This document shows, piece after piece, positions 43,074 to 52,580 of a DNA stretch of 63,799 nucleotides. The first letter of the stretch is position 1; every line of letters starts with the position of its first letter. Where the stretch lies: contig CALHCB010000081.1 in assembly GCA_937930695.1 (NCBI GenBank), positions 1-63,799 on the forward strand, in the 5' to 3' direction. Source of the stretch: an uncultured Acidimicrobiales bacterium (GTDB taxonomy: Bacteria > Actinomycetota > Acidimicrobiia > Acidimicrobiales > SZUA-35). A program made the translations under genes and the position numbers. A model generated the notes under the pieces. It ran no database searches. It was not told the DNA's origin and saw nothing but the letters and a program-made list of their open reading frames with translations.

Positions 43074-44717
43074 CTAGCGACCGCGACCAGCCCGGTACCT
43101 GGCGATCAACGAATTGGTTGACGAGTCATGGTCAAGCTGCGGTTCGGTTTCGCCCACCAGCTCGGGGACAATTCCCTTGGCCAGCTCTTTGCCGAGTTCG
43201 ACTCCCCATTGATCGAACGAGTTCACGTCCCACACGACGCCTTGGACGAACACCTTGTGCTCATACAACGCAATGAGCTGGCCGAGGACCCGTGGTGTCA
43301 GCTCGTCGGCCAAGATCATGTTGGTTGGCCGGTTGCCTGGAAATGTCTTGTGGGAGACAAGAGCTCCCGAGATGCCGGACGCCTCGACTTCTGCCGCCGT
43401 CTTGCCGAATGCAAGCGCCTCGGCCTGGGCAAAGAGATTTGCCATCAGAAGATCGTGTTGACCGCCAACGTCGGCTGCTGGCTTGATCACTCCGATCAAG
43501 TCGGCGGGAACGACCGAGGTGCCCTGGTGAATCAGTTGGTAGAAGGCGTGCTGTCCGTTCGTGCCCGGTTCACCCCAGATAATGGGACCCGTGTCGTAGT
43601 CGACTGGGGTTCCGTCCATTCGCACCGACTTGCCGTTGCTCTCCATGTCGAGCTGTTGCAGGTAGGCGGGAAAGCGCTCGAGATACTGACTGTACGGGAG
43701 CACGGCATGAGTATCGAAGCCGAAGAAGTTTCGATACCAGACACCGAGCATCCCCAGCATCACGGGAAGGTTCTGTTCGAACGGAGCCGTCCGGAAGTGC
43801 TCGTCCATGTCGTGGAAGCCGGCGAGAAACTCCCCGAATTCATGGGGACCGATGGCCAACATGAGCGACATGCCGATGGCGGAATCGACCGAGTAGCGTC
43901 CGCCAACCCAGTCCCAGAACCCGAACATGTTGTTGGTGTCGATACCGAACTCCGCCACGGCCTCCGCGTTCGTCGACAACGCAATGAAGTGTTTGGCAAC
44001 TGCGTCTGCAGCATCAACAGAATCGTGTGAGCCCATTCCGGCGAGAAGCCAGGACTTCGCACTGGCCGCGTTGGCCATGGTCTCTTGAGTCGTGAACGTC
44101 TTCGACGCAATCAGGAAGATCGTCTCTTCGGGATCAAGCGATCGAAGCGTCTCGACCATATGGGTCGGATCGACGTTGGAAACAAAGTGACACTCGAGGT
44201 TCTCTCGGTAGTGCGCGGTAGCTCGGTAGGCCATCAGCGGCCCGAGATCCGATCCTCCGATGCCGACGTTCACTACATGACGGATCGAGCGACCGGTCGC
44301 TCCGGTCCATGACCCCGAACGAATTGATGTGGCGACGTCGGCCATCCGGCCGAGCGTCTCGTGCACATCGGCAACGACGTCTTGCCCATCGACAACGAGA
44401 CTCGCGTTGGCCGGGAGCCGCAGCGCGGTGTGCAGGACGGCGCGATCTTCCGTTGTGTTGATGCGCTCGCCGGCAAACATTGCATCGGCCTTCTCGCGTA
44501 CCCCGCGAGCCTGCGCCAGCTCGACAAGCGCCGCCATCACCTCCTCGGTCACCAGATTCTTCGAAAGGTCTGCGACGAGCCCCGCGCCACTGATCGTCCA
44601 CCGATTCGCTCGATCCGGGTCTTGGGCAAAGAGATCCCGAAGACTCGAGCCTGCGAGGCCGCTCTGGAGGCGTACGAGATGCTGCCATTGCGGGGTATCG
44701 GAAATCGGTGAGTTCAC
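43074..44717 (-). CDS. pgi: Glucose-6-phosphate isomerase
   Basis: It interconverts glucose 6-phosphate and fructose 6-phosphate. From GTG 44717 the protein is 547 residues and aligns by eye with E. coli Pgi along its length. It has ITEEV-like [23 protein letters not shown], the signature [49 protein letters not shown] and the C-terminal [21 protein letters not shown] stands 8 nt before the GTG; ATG 44744 is an in-frame alternative. The open frame continues far upstream without homology. Confidence 0.96.
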   Translation of the reverse strand: MNSPISDTPQWQHLVRLQSGLAGSSLRDLFAQDPDRANRWTISGAGLVADLSKNLVTEEVMAALVELAQARGVREKADAMFAGERINTTEDRAVLHTALRLPANASLVVDGQDVVADVHETLGRMADVATSIRSGSWTGATGRSIRHVVNVGIGGSDLGPLMAYRATAHYRENLECHFVSNVDPTHMVETLRSLDPEETIFLIASKTFTTQETMANAASAKSWLLAGMGSHDSVDAADAVAKHFIALSTNAEAVAEFGIDTNNMFGFWDWVGGRYSVDSAIGMSLMLAIGPHEFGEFLAGFHDMDEHFRTAPFEQNLPVMLGMLGVWYRNFFGFDTHAVLPYSQYLERFPAYLQQLDMESNGKSVRMDGTPVDYDTGPIIWGEPGTNGQHAFYQLIHQGTSVVPADLIGVIKPAADVGGQHDLLMANLFAQAEALAFGKTAAEVEASGISGALVSHKTFPGNRPTNMILADELTPRVLGQLIALYEHKVFVQGVVWDVNSFDQWGVELGKELAKGIVPELVGETEPQLDHDSSTNSLIARYRAGRGR

Positions 44718-44822
44718 GGGAACATCTCCTGGTCGAGCGGTCATGGGATGATGCCTCAAGAGATCGGCCTGAGTGGTCGATCCAATAGCGATGAGCCCAA
44801 CTGAGATGGGAAGTTCTGCATA

Positions 44823-45611
44823 GTGAGGCTCCGCGACCGCGGCCGTTCTCCGCTGATTTTCGCCGCTCTCGCGCTCATGCTTGCCGGATGTGGCGCCAGC
44901 GAACAGCTCGCCGTCCAGGAGGACAGGATTGCCTCCACGACGACTCCACCGACCACCGTTGCTCCGAAACCATCGACGACAATTCCCGAAGAATTGCCTT
45001 GGTCGCTCGGCGACGAGACATGGGTTGCCACCGCAGTGGGCGACGGCGTTCCAACCCTTCCCGAGCCCCTCAGCACGGCCACGGCCGACTGGTTTTTCCC
45101 GTCGCCGACTCAGTTCGACGGACCTCGCGTCTTCCTCGTTGTTGGGGCAACGGAGGACTACATCGAGGTCTCCCTGCCAATTCGGCCGAACGGTTCCACC
45201 GGGTGGGTGTCTCGTGACGACGTGGAGTTGTCGGTCGTCACACACCGAGCCGAGGTCGATCTCAGCGACGATTCCTTGACGGTCTGGGACGGCGACGAAA
45301 TCATTGTGCAGACCAAGGCCGCGACGGGAAAGCCAGAGACGCCAACACCTGTCGGGGAATTCTTCATCCGTGACGTCATCGAGTCGAACCCGAACGGTGC
45401 ATACGGATCCTTCATTCTCGGGTTGTCGGGTTTCTCTGAAACGCTCGACTCGTTCGCAGGCAAGGAGCCAGCGATCGCCATCCATGGCACGAACAGTCCA
45501 GACCTCATCGGGCAGGAAGTCAGCAATGGGTGCGTCAGAATTCCGAACGAGCTCGTGGAGATCCTTGCCGGGACAGTCCCGCTTGGAACGCCCGTCACCG
45601 TTGTCGCCTGA
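44823..45611 (+). CDS. Lipoprotein L,D-transpeptidase (YkuD family)
   Basis: It is predicted to form 3-3 peptidoglycan cross-links or attach proteins to peptidoglycan on the outer membrane face. The 262 residues have a lipoprotein signal peptide with lipobox LAGC (Cys23), a Thr/Pro-rich linker and an SH3-like or beta-rich domain. The YkuD domain at the C-terminus has catalytic His221 ([10 protein letters not shown]) and Cys237 (SNGCVRIPN). It is divergent from pgi and begins at GTG. Confidence 0.93.
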   Translation: MRLRDRGRSPLIFAALALMLAGCGASEQLAVQEDRIASTTTPPTTVAPKPSTTIPEELPWSLGDETWVATAVGDGVPTLPEPLSTATADWFFPSPTQFDGPRVFLVVGATEDYIEVSLPIRPNGSTGWVSRDDVELSVVTHRAEVDLSDDSLTVWDGDEIIVQTKAATGKPETPTPVGEFFIRDVIESNPNGAYGSFILGLSGFSETLDSFAGKEPAIAIHGTNSPDLIGQEVSNGCVRIPNELVEILAGTVPLGTPVTVVA

Positions 45612-45645
45612 TCGTCACTCGCTCTCGGAGTAGCGACTGTCGCGG

Positions 45646-45651
45646 TAGCGT
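45646..45651 (+). promoter_or_regulatory. Predicted -10 of the aconitase X operon (leaderless)
   Basis: TAGCGT is followed by 7 nt and the GTG at 45659, which fixes the start well inside a longer open frame. Confidence 0.5.
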
Positions 45652-45658
45652 CCCCAGG

Positions 45659-46942
45659 GTGGATCTCGTTCTCACCACGCACGAGCAGGCAATGCTCGAT
45701 GGCACCCACGGCGCCGGGTGCCAGCTCGCGATGCGGATCGTCGCGCGCACCGCGTCGGTGATGGGAGCGACGTCACTGCGTCCGATCTCCGGTGCCCACA
45801 TCGACTCGTGTCTCTACCACGGGCAGTCAGGCATCGACTTCGCGAAGCGTCTTGTCGACGGGGGCGCCCAGGTCGCCGTGCCAACAACGCTGAATGTTTC
45901 ATCACTCGACCTCCTCCACCCCGAGCTCTACCGGGGCGACGCGGCAACTGGCACCGCAGCCCGGTCGCTCATGACGCTCTACGAGGAGCTCGGCTGCTCG
46001 CCCACCTGGACATGTGCTCCCTACCAGCTCGATGACCGGCCCTCATTCGGTGATCACGTTGCGTGGGCTGAGTCGAACGCGATCGTCTTTGCCAACTCGG
46101 TACTCGGGGCCCGAACTCATCGATACGGCGACTTCATCGATATCGCAGCGGCAGTGACCGGTCGAGTCCCGGACGCCGGGCTGCACACCGACGAAGGGCG
46201 CTACGGCCAGGTGTTGGTCGATCTCAGCGAGGTTCGTTCTGACCTTCTCGCACTCGATGTCGCATATCCGCTGATCGGCCATGTTGTCGGCGGCCTCGTG
46301 GGGACGGACATTCCGGTGATCGTCGGACTCCCGGCGAACACCTCCGAAGATCGTTTGAAAGCTCTCGGAGCGGCAACCGCGTCGGCAGGCACCGTGGCGT
46401 TGTTCCATGCAGTCGGCTCGACCCCCGAAGCACCAACCGTCGAGGCGGCCTTCGGCGGTCGGGTTCCGGAGCGAGCCGTGCACATCTCGACAACTGATCT
46501 GCGCGACGCCCGAGACGTGTTGAGCACTCGACTCGATGGCTTCTTGAGTGCGATCTCCCTGGGCACGCCTCACTACTCGGTTGCAGAGTTTGGAGAACTC
46601 CTCCGCGTGCTCGATGGGCGGGCCGTTGCCGACGGGTTTCGTGCCTACGTCTCGACAGGACGGGATGTCCTCACTGAACTCAATCTACGGGGCTGGACTG
46701 CCCAGCTCGAGCACGCCGGCATCCAGATAGTGACCGATACCTGCACGTACATCACACCGATTATCGAGTCGCCCAACGCCGACAAGAGCGCCAGCCTGAT
46801 CATGACCGATTCGGCCAAGTGGGCGTACTACGCGCCGGGCAACCTCGGTGTCGACGTCGTCTTCGGAAGTCTTGGCGACTGCGTCGAGAGCGCCGTAGCG
46901 GGAGATCTCATGCGAGATGAGCAGGACTGGGCTGATGTCTGA
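45659..46942 (+). CDS. Aconitase X catalytic (large) subunit
   Basis: This is the large subunit of a heteromeric AcnX, a dehydratase of the aconitase superfamily. Known AcnX proteins act as cis-3-hydroxy-L-proline dehydratase in bacteria or mevalonate 5-phosphate dehydratase in archaea. The 427 residues begin VDLVLTTHEQAMLDGTHGAG. They contain ISGAHIDSCLYHGQSGIDF, FANSVLGARTHRYGDF and TDSAKWAYYAPGNLGVDVVFG, all AcnX signatures. It overlaps the small-subunit gene by 8 nt. No proline-catabolism genes are adjacent, so the substrate is open. Confidence 0.88.
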   Translation: MDLVLTTHEQAMLDGTHGAGCQLAMRIVARTASVMGATSLRPISGAHIDSCLYHGQSGIDFAKRLVDGGAQVAVPTTLNVSSLDLLHPELYRGDAATGTAARSLMTLYEELGCSPTWTCAPYQLDDRPSFGDHVAWAESNAIVFANSVLGARTHRYGDFIDIAAAVTGRVPDAGLHTDEGRYGQVLVDLSEVRSDLLALDVAYPLIGHVVGGLVGTDIPVIVGLPANTSEDRLKALGAATASAGTVALFHAVGSTPEAPTVEAAFGGRVPERAVHISTTDLRDARDVLSTRLDGFLSAISLGTPHYSVAEFGELLRVLDGRAVADGFRAYVSTGRDVLTELNLRGWTAQLEHAGIQIVTDTCTYITPIIESPNADKSASLIMTDSAKWAYYAPGNLGVDVVFGSLGDCVESAVAGDLMRDEQDWADV

Positions 46943-47348
46943 GCGCGGCGCTCGCGTCATCGTTCCCGGCACCGCTCACGGCGAGGTGCTGGTTCTCGAC
47001 GAGCCTCTCAGTTTCTGGGGTGGCCTCGATGCAGAGACTGGCCTCATCATCGATCAGCGCCACCCCCAAGTCGGTCGATCGGTCAGCGGCCGCATCGTCT
47101 TCATGACCGTTGGCCGCGGATCGAGCTCGGCGTCATCTGTGCTCGCCGAAGCGATTCGACTGGGGACCGCACCGGCCGGGCTGGTCATGCAGGAGGCAGA
47201 CGAAATCGTCGCCCTCGGAGCGATTGTGGCCGACGAAATCTACGGAAAAGCCGTGCCAATCGTTGTCGTTGCAGCTGCATCGTACGCGGCCCAGAAGGCC
47301 TTCAAATCGGCGAAAATCGAGCTCGACGGGTCCATCATCCAGACCTGA
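46935..47348 (+). CDS. Aconitase X swivel (small) subunit, DUF126
   Basis: The 137-residue protein is the swivelling domain partner of AcnX. The hallmark GRGSSSASSVLAEAIRLGTAP is present near residues 56-76, preceded by EPLSFWGGLDAETGLIIDQRHPQ. It is coupled to the large subunit by an 8-nt overlap; an in-frame ATG at 46917 is an alternative start. The separate large and small genes make this the two-polypeptide type of AcnX. Confidence 0.9.
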   Translation: MSERGARVIVPGTAHGEVLVLDEPLSFWGGLDAETGLIIDQRHPQVGRSVSGRIVFMTVGRGSSSASSVLAEAIRLGTAPAGLVMQEADEIVALGAIVADEIYGKAVPIVVVAAASYAAQKAFKSAKIELDGSIIQT

Positions 47349-47426
47349 CCTAGGTCAAAAGAACCGTTCTCTGCGTCAGTTTGCCAAGGCCGCTCTCAGA
47401 ACCCCTCAGAGAGCCGATTGCGCCCT

Positions 47427-48464
47427 ATGCGGTTTACCGGCGACTTGGTCTGGGTGTTGGCTGGCGCGTCCTTCGCGCTGGTCTTGCTCACCATCACATG
47501 GACGATGGCCGGCCGCTTTTTCGCGATTCGTCGAACACGCTTCGCCGGAATTCTCTGGCGACGTGCGTATGACCTCGGCGCGAGACTGGCTGATGGAGCC
47601 GGAACCGAAGGCAACGCGATCGATCTGATCAGCCTGGTGAAGTCCGTCGGCGATCCCGCTCCGATCGCGACCGCGCTTGCTGCGGTCTCGCGCAGCTGGG
47701 GTGATGCAGCCGACGATGCCTTCTTCGAGGCCATCGAGCAGACAACGCTCGAACGATGGGTGCAGTCAAAGCTTGCAGGCACGGACCCACTCGCCCAAGC
47801 CGAAGGCCTCGAGTACATCGAGGCCCTTCGGATCCAACCGCTCCTTGGGCAGGCTGCCAACTTCGCTCGGCACGAAGACGAAACCGTGAGCCGGGCCGCA
47901 TGTGAAGCTCTCGTAGTCCTCGACCCGGCTATCGCCATCGGCGTGCTCGTTGGCATGATCGAAACCAGCGGGAGCTGGGTGCTCGACACGTTGGGACGAG
48001 CGACGAACACGCTCGTGCAAAACCCCGGCAGCCGAATTCCGGTTTCGCGTCCGCAATGGCGCGGCGCCCCCATGCTTGCCGAGCAGGCGCTGAAGGATGG
48101 CGGCCTTCCTGATCCAGGAGCCGCCACGGACGCTCTCGCCGTGCTGATCGATCTTCTTGATGATGCATCCAGCCAAAAACGGCTGGCGGCCGTCAACGCG
48201 CTGGCCAACACCATCGACCATCCTGGCGCTCAGATCGCGCTCGCCGGGGCACTCAGTGCACCCGATCGCCTCACTCGGTTTGCTGCGGCTTCCAGGCTGG
48301 CTCAGACCGATGCGGGACGCGCCATCCTTCGCCGATCCGTCAATGACGATTCCGCAAGCGACGCCGCAACGATCGCGGCCGAAGTGCTGTGGACAGGAGT
48401 CGGGAAAGAAAAGCCGGAGAACAAGGGCCCACTCAAGCGCTCGGAAATCGAGGCGGCCATATGA
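47427..48464 (+). CDS. Membrane-anchored HEAT-like repeat protein
   Basis: The 345-residue protein has an N-terminal transmembrane helix (about residues 6-28) and then alpha-helical repeats resembling HEAT/ARM units (for example SRAACEALVVLDPAIAIGVLVGM and SQKRLAAVNALANTIDHPGAQIALAGAL). This suggests a cytoplasmic scaffold held at the membrane. It overlaps the glycosyltransferase gene by 4 nt. I infer that it assembles or regulates the synthase. A TTG at 47418 is an alternative start. Confidence 0.75.
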   Translation: MRFTGDLVWVLAGASFALVLLTITWTMAGRFFAIRRTRFAGILWRRAYDLGARLADGAGTEGNAIDLISLVKSVGDPAPIATALAAVSRSWGDAADDAFFEAIEQTTLERWVQSKLAGTDPLAQAEGLEYIEALRIQPLLGQAANFARHEDETVSRAACEALVVLDPAIAIGVLVGMIETSGSWVLDTLGRATNTLVQNPGSRIPVSRPQWRGAPMLAEQALKDGGLPDPGAATDALAVLIDLLDDASSQKRLAAVNALANTIDHPGAQIALAGALSAPDRLTRFAAASRLAQTDAGRAILRRSVNDDSASDAATIAAEVLWTGVGKEKPENKGPLKRSEIEAAI

Positions 48465-49867
48465 AGGTTGCCATTACAGCATTCATGTACGTGTGCTTGT
48501 CGTTCACGATCCTTCAGTATTTCTCGATGCTGGTCTGGTCCGGCCTTTCGAACGTCCTCATGAACCGAGCGCGCCCCGGCAACCGCGCCCTCACGCTCGA
48601 CAAGGTTCGGCGCGACCAAGACACCCTCGGCGTCTCGATCATCATGCCCGCGTACAACGAAGAGGCCGTGATCACCCACACCGTGCGAAGTGCACTGGAC
48701 CAGGACTACCCCAACCTCGAGATTCTCGTGGTCAACGACGGCTCCAAAGACAACACTCTCGGCGTCATGATCGATGCCTTCGATCTTCGACCGTTCGAAA
48801 CTGATCCGGTTCCCGGTCCGATCGGCACAGAAAAGGTCACAACCATTTATCGGTCGTCGACCTTTCCAAGAGTCGTCCTGGTCGACAAGGCACCGGCGGG
48901 CGCAAAGGCCGACAACGCCAACGTCGGCATCAACATCGCTCGCTATGACTGGATCGTGGTGATGGACTCCGACGAATTCATGGAGAACGACGTCATCTCT
49001 CGCTGTATGGCTGCGGTCGTCGAGTCTCCCGACGAGGTTGTCGCTGTCGGAACCTCTCTCCTGCCAGCAAACGACATCGTCATCGACGGTTCCACCATCG
49101 TCGAGCGCGAGGCGTCCCGGAACTACTGGGTCGGCTGCCAACTCATCGAATATCTCACCGCATTCTTGGTCGCTCGCCCCGGTCTCGCTCAAGTCGGCGC
49201 ACTCCCCATCATCTCCGGTGGGTTCGGACTGTTCCGCCGCGACGCCGTGTTGGAGGTCAATGGTTTCGAGCACGGCCATCTCGGCGAAGACATGGACATG
49301 TGCATGCGGATCCACAAGGCCCAGTCGGAGTCCGGTCGCCCTTATCGGATCGTGCAAGTTCCCGAGGCCATCGTCTGGACGGAGTTTCCATCAAGCATGG
49401 CAATTCTCCAACGACAGCGAATCCGCTGGCACCGGGGTCTGAAGATCATCATCGATGACCACGGCGGAATGATCGGTCGACGCCGCTATGGAACCGTCGG
49501 CACGATCGGCATGGGGATGATGTACCTCTTTGAGTGGATTGGACCGCTGCTCGAAGCGCTCGGTTGGTTCCTACTCACCGGCCTCCTGCTCGCAGGATGG
49601 ATTGATCCACTCAACGCCTTTGCCGTGTTCTTGACGACACAACTGGTCGGCATGGCCCTCACCACGATCGGTGTGATGTTGGCCGTCACAAGACTCGATT
49701 GCTATCGAGGCATTGGCGACCTCATGCGATTGCTGAAGTTCACGATCTTCGTGAACTGGGGCTACCGCCAACTGACGCTTTGGTGGCGAATTCGATCGAT
49801 CCTCCCTGGCGACACCAGCTGGGGAGAAATGCCCCGTGCTGGCTTCAAGACGGTGAGCACATCATGA
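48461..49867 (+). CDS. Processive family 2 glycosyltransferase (BcsA/PgaC-like)
   Basis: The 468-residue membrane enzyme polymerises and probably extrudes a beta-linked polysaccharide. One helix lies at about 7-27. The GT2 domain follows: VSIIMPAYNEEA, NDGS (about 91), MDSDE (about 168), the acceptor-site ED at about 276, and the processivity motif QRIRW at about 319. Three or more helices form the C-terminal part. No PilZ domain is visible, so c-di-GMP control through BcsA-type PilZ is not expected. It is coupled by ATGA overlaps to the HEAT-like gene before it and the BcsB-like gene after it. The polymer is unknown. Confidence 0.9.
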   Translation: MKVAITAFMYVCLSFTILQYFSMLVWSGLSNVLMNRARPGNRALTLDKVRRDQDTLGVSIIMPAYNEEAVITHTVRSALDQDYPNLEILVVNDGSKDNTLGVMIDAFDLRPFETDPVPGPIGTEKVTTIYRSSTFPRVVLVDKAPAGAKADNANVGINIARYDWIVVMDSDEFMENDVISRCMAAVVESPDEVVAVGTSLLPANDIVIDGSTIVEREASRNYWVGCQLIEYLTAFLVARPGLAQVGALPIISGGFGLFRRDAVLEVNGFEHGHLGEDMDMCMRIHKAQSESGRPYRIVQVPEAIVWTEFPSSMAILQRQRIRWHRGLKIIIDDHGGMIGRRRYGTVGTIGMGMMYLFEWIGPLLEALGWFLLTGLLLAGWIDPLNAFAVFLTTQLVGMALTTIGVMLAVTRLDCYRGIGDLMRLLKFTIFVNWGYRQLTLWWRIRSILPGDTSWGEMPRAGFKTVSTS

Positions 49868-51873
49868 GGCGAACCGCAATCGGAGCGTTCGCGATCGGGA
49901 TGCTGTCGATCTTCGCCGCAGCAGCCCCAACACAGAGCAGAATCGACGTCCTTCCCGCGGTCCAGTACCGCAATGCCGATGTCGATCTGGCTCCGACAAG
50001 CAGCAGTCCAGATTTCGACGGTCTTCTCACCGCTGACATCCCAGTTCTCGATGTAGACATCACACCGAAGACGGAAACGATTTCGACAGGACAACTGGGC
50101 GAAGGCGACACCCTGAGCTTGCAGCGACCGGGTGGACGCAGAGAGATCGGCGTCACCGTTCCCGAGGGAATGGTGCTCACCGGGTACTCAGGCGTGGCGA
50201 CAGTCCCAACAGCGGTCCACCAAGCCCAACTCAGCGTTCTGCTGAACGGTCAGATCGTCCTCGAGACCATCATTGATGGCGGATCGAGTCGCGAGATCGA
50301 GCTCCTGTTCGAGAATCCCATCACGACCGATGCCGCCCTGGAGTTCGTGGTCGAGGAACGGCACGGCACGTCATGCACCAGCACGGTTTTGGAACCAACC
50401 GCAATGCGAGTCACCGACAACGACTTCTATTTCGAACGCCAAGACTTCCGTCCGAGCACCATCGCCCAGTTCTTCCCGCCAATCATGACCGACGTCATCG
50501 TTGTCACGAGCGAACAGCCGGGCTCCTCCGTAACCTCCGCGTCTTATCAACTCGCGGCGGCGATGGCTCGCCGTTATCCGGTTGTTCCCTCATTCTCCAT
50601 CACCCGTGGATCGGTCACCGATCCCGTCGTGAGCCCAGACGCTTTCAGTCGCACGATTGTCCTTCGCGACAGCGATGCGCCGAGCGTGACCGTTCGCCAG
50701 GCAGATGCCGGTGCCTACTTGCTGGTCGCAGGACCTCCCGGAGTTCTCGAACAACTCGCAGCCACCTTGAGCGCCCCTGAGCTTGCACTGGTCGCGAATG
50801 AAGCCGCTCTAGCGGATCTGCCAGAGCAGACGGAGCGGAGTGACGACCTCTTGGCCCAACGCAGCCTCGAAGACGTTGGAGTACGGCGACTCGTTACCTC
50901 GGGCAGCCGAGTTCTCCAGCTCCCGATCTCACTTCCGCAGGCAACGTTCGGCGAACCAGTATCCGAGATCCAGATTCGAATTGGCGGATTGTCGATCGCA
51001 TCCGGCCTCACGACCGAAAAGCCGTCGCTGTCACTGTGGATCAACGACAACCTGCAGGACTCGATCGTCCCCGATGACTCCGGTCGTTTCGATATCGACT
51101 TTGTGCTTGAAGGCGCCCAACTCGAGCGAGACAACCTCATCGTCATCCGGTCCGACCTGGCTCTCGGATGTGGACAGGAGCTGCCGACCCACGAGCTGCA
51201 GATCGACTCTGGTTCTTGGGTCGATGCAGAGTCTGGCCAGTCGCTGGCCCCGTCACTGGATCGATTCCCTCAGGTCGTGATCGAAGAACTCGCCGTCGCT
51301 GCAGGGTCGACCGATGCAGAAACGGAAACAGCGCTCACCATTGTGGCTGCCTTGCAAGCATCCAGCCCGGTGCAACTTGATCCGGAAGCGGTCAGCGCCA
51401 AGCAACTCGCTCGCGGAGAAGCCGCGGGCATCTTGGTGACAAACGGCGAGGGCACGCAGGCCGAGCCGTTCGCGAGCGACCTGACGACGGTTCGCACCGG
51501 CTCGATTGAGTTCGTTTCGGATGCTCCCCCGACCGATCTGGCCTTCGTCTCAGCCAGCAGCGCTGAGGACGGCACCGATGTTCTGGTTGTGTTCTCTCCC
51601 GCCGACCCGGTTGTCGCGACATCCTTCAACGATCTCGTCACGGACCAGGGTTGGTCGTCGTTCTCCGGCAGCGTTGTGGGCATCAACGCCGACGATGAGG
51701 TGATTACGTCAAACGTGATGAACGAGAGTGAACAGCAGACCTTGAGCACGCTCCGCCAGGAAAGCCCGTCGGTCGTTCGTCAGTTCGGCGTCGGCATTCT
51801 GGCGGTCCTGGTGTTGGCCGTTTCGCTCTTCCTGCTCCGCGGTGCCTTTACCGCAATTGGCCGCCTGCGCTAA
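49864..51873 (+). CDS. BcsB-like exopolysaccharide synthase accessory protein
   Basis: The 669-residue protein has a signal-like N-terminus (about 1-22), a long beta-rich outer part and one C-terminal transmembrane helix at about 640-662, the topology of BcsB. Segments such as LEFVVEERHGTSCTSTVLEPTAMRV, FLEGAQLERDN-like VLEGAQLERDN and two repeated jelly-roll-type stretches (about 70-190 and 345-455) fit the BcsB carbohydrate-binding and flavodoxin-like alternation. It starts at the ATG overlapping the glycosyltransferase stop. In cellulose systems BcsB guides the chain outward; here the polymer is unknown. Confidence 0.82.
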   Translation: MRRTAIGAFAIGMLSIFAAAAPTQSRIDVLPAVQYRNADVDLAPTSSSPDFDGLLTADIPVLDVDITPKTETISTGQLGEGDTLSLQRPGGRREIGVTVPEGMVLTGYSGVATVPTAVHQAQLSVLLNGQIVLETIIDGGSSREIELLFENPITTDAALEFVVEERHGTSCTSTVLEPTAMRVTDNDFYFERQDFRPSTIAQFFPPIMTDVIVVTSEQPGSSVTSASYQLAAAMARRYPVVPSFSITRGSVTDPVVSPDAFSRTIVLRDSDAPSVTVRQADAGAYLLVAGPPGVLEQLAATLSAPELALVANEAALADLPEQTERSDDLLAQRSLEDVGVRRLVTSGSRVLQLPISLPQATFGEPVSEIQIRIGGLSIASGLTTEKPSLSLWINDNLQDSIVPDDSGRFDIDFVLEGAQLERDNLIVIRSDLALGCGQELPTHELQIDSGSWVDAESGQSLAPSLDRFPQVVIEELAVAAGSTDAETETALTIVAALQASSPVQLDPEAVSAKQLARGEAAGILVTNGEGTQAEPFASDLTTVRTGSIEFVSDAPPTDLAFVSASSAEDGTDVLVVFSPADPVVATSFNDLVTDQGWSSFSGSVVGINADDEVITSNVMNESEQQTLSTLRQESPSVVRQFGVGILAVLVLAVSLFLLRGAFTAIGRLR

Positions 51874-51887
51874 GGCACACTGCTGTC

Positions 51888-52580
51888 GTGGCCTACTCCA
51901 CTGTTCTGCTTGATCTCGACCACACGCTGCTCGACTCAGACGCATCTGAAGCACTGGCGTTCGACGCGACACTGCGCGCTGCTGGTGCCGAGGACCCCTC
52001 CATCTTTTTCGACACCTACGTGTCCATCAACACCGCGCTTTGGGAAGCGGTCGAACGGGGCGAGATCAGCCCCAACCAGGTGAAGACCGATCGCTTCTCC
52101 AAACTTGTCGCGGAGACCGAACTCGACGCAGACCCCGCGATCATGGCCTCGAACTACATCGTGGGACTGGCCGAGCACGGCGAGCTCTATCCGAATGCTC
52201 TCAACGTTCTCGACACATTGGCAGCATCGTCCCGACTCGCATTGGTGACCAATGGCCTCGGTGAGGTGCAGCGACGACGCGTCGAACGCCTGGGAATCTC
52301 CAGCCACTTCGAAACCCTCGTTATTTCTGGGGAAGCAGGCGTCTCCAAGCCAGCGCCCGAAATCTTTGACCTGGCGTTCGCCGCCCTTGGCAACCCGGAC
52401 CGGGCTGCAACGATCATGGTTGGCGATTCGCTCTCTTCGGACATTCGGGGCGGGTCTGACTACGGATTGGCAACTTGTTGGTACAACGCAAAGGCAAAGC
52501 CACGCTCTGGTGATTCGGTGATCACCCACGAGATCTCGTCCCTTCAAGAACTCCCCGGACTGATCGGATACTCACGATGA
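51888..52580 (+). CDS. HAD family hydrolase (YjjG-like)
   Basis: The 230-residue HAD phosphatase has motif I LDLDHTLLDSD, motif II ALVTNGLGEVQ, the Lys in GVSKPAPEIFDLAFAALG, and motif III/IV MVGDSLSSDIRGG. It most resembles YjjG-type pyrimidine 5'-nucleotidases. It begins 14 bp after the BcsB-like gene and overlaps the next gene by 4 nt, so it may ride on the polysaccharide operon transcript. Confidence 0.9.
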   Translation: MAYSTVLLDLDHTLLDSDASEALAFDATLRAAGAEDPSIFFDTYVSINTALWEAVERGEISPNQVKTDRFSKLVAETELDADPAIMASNYIVGLAEHGELYPNALNVLDTLAASSRLALVTNGLGEVQRRRVERLGISSHFETLVISGEAGVSKPAPEIFDLAFAALGNPDRAATIMVGDSLSSDIRGGSDYGLATCWYNAKAKPRSGDSVITHEISSLQELPGLIGYSR

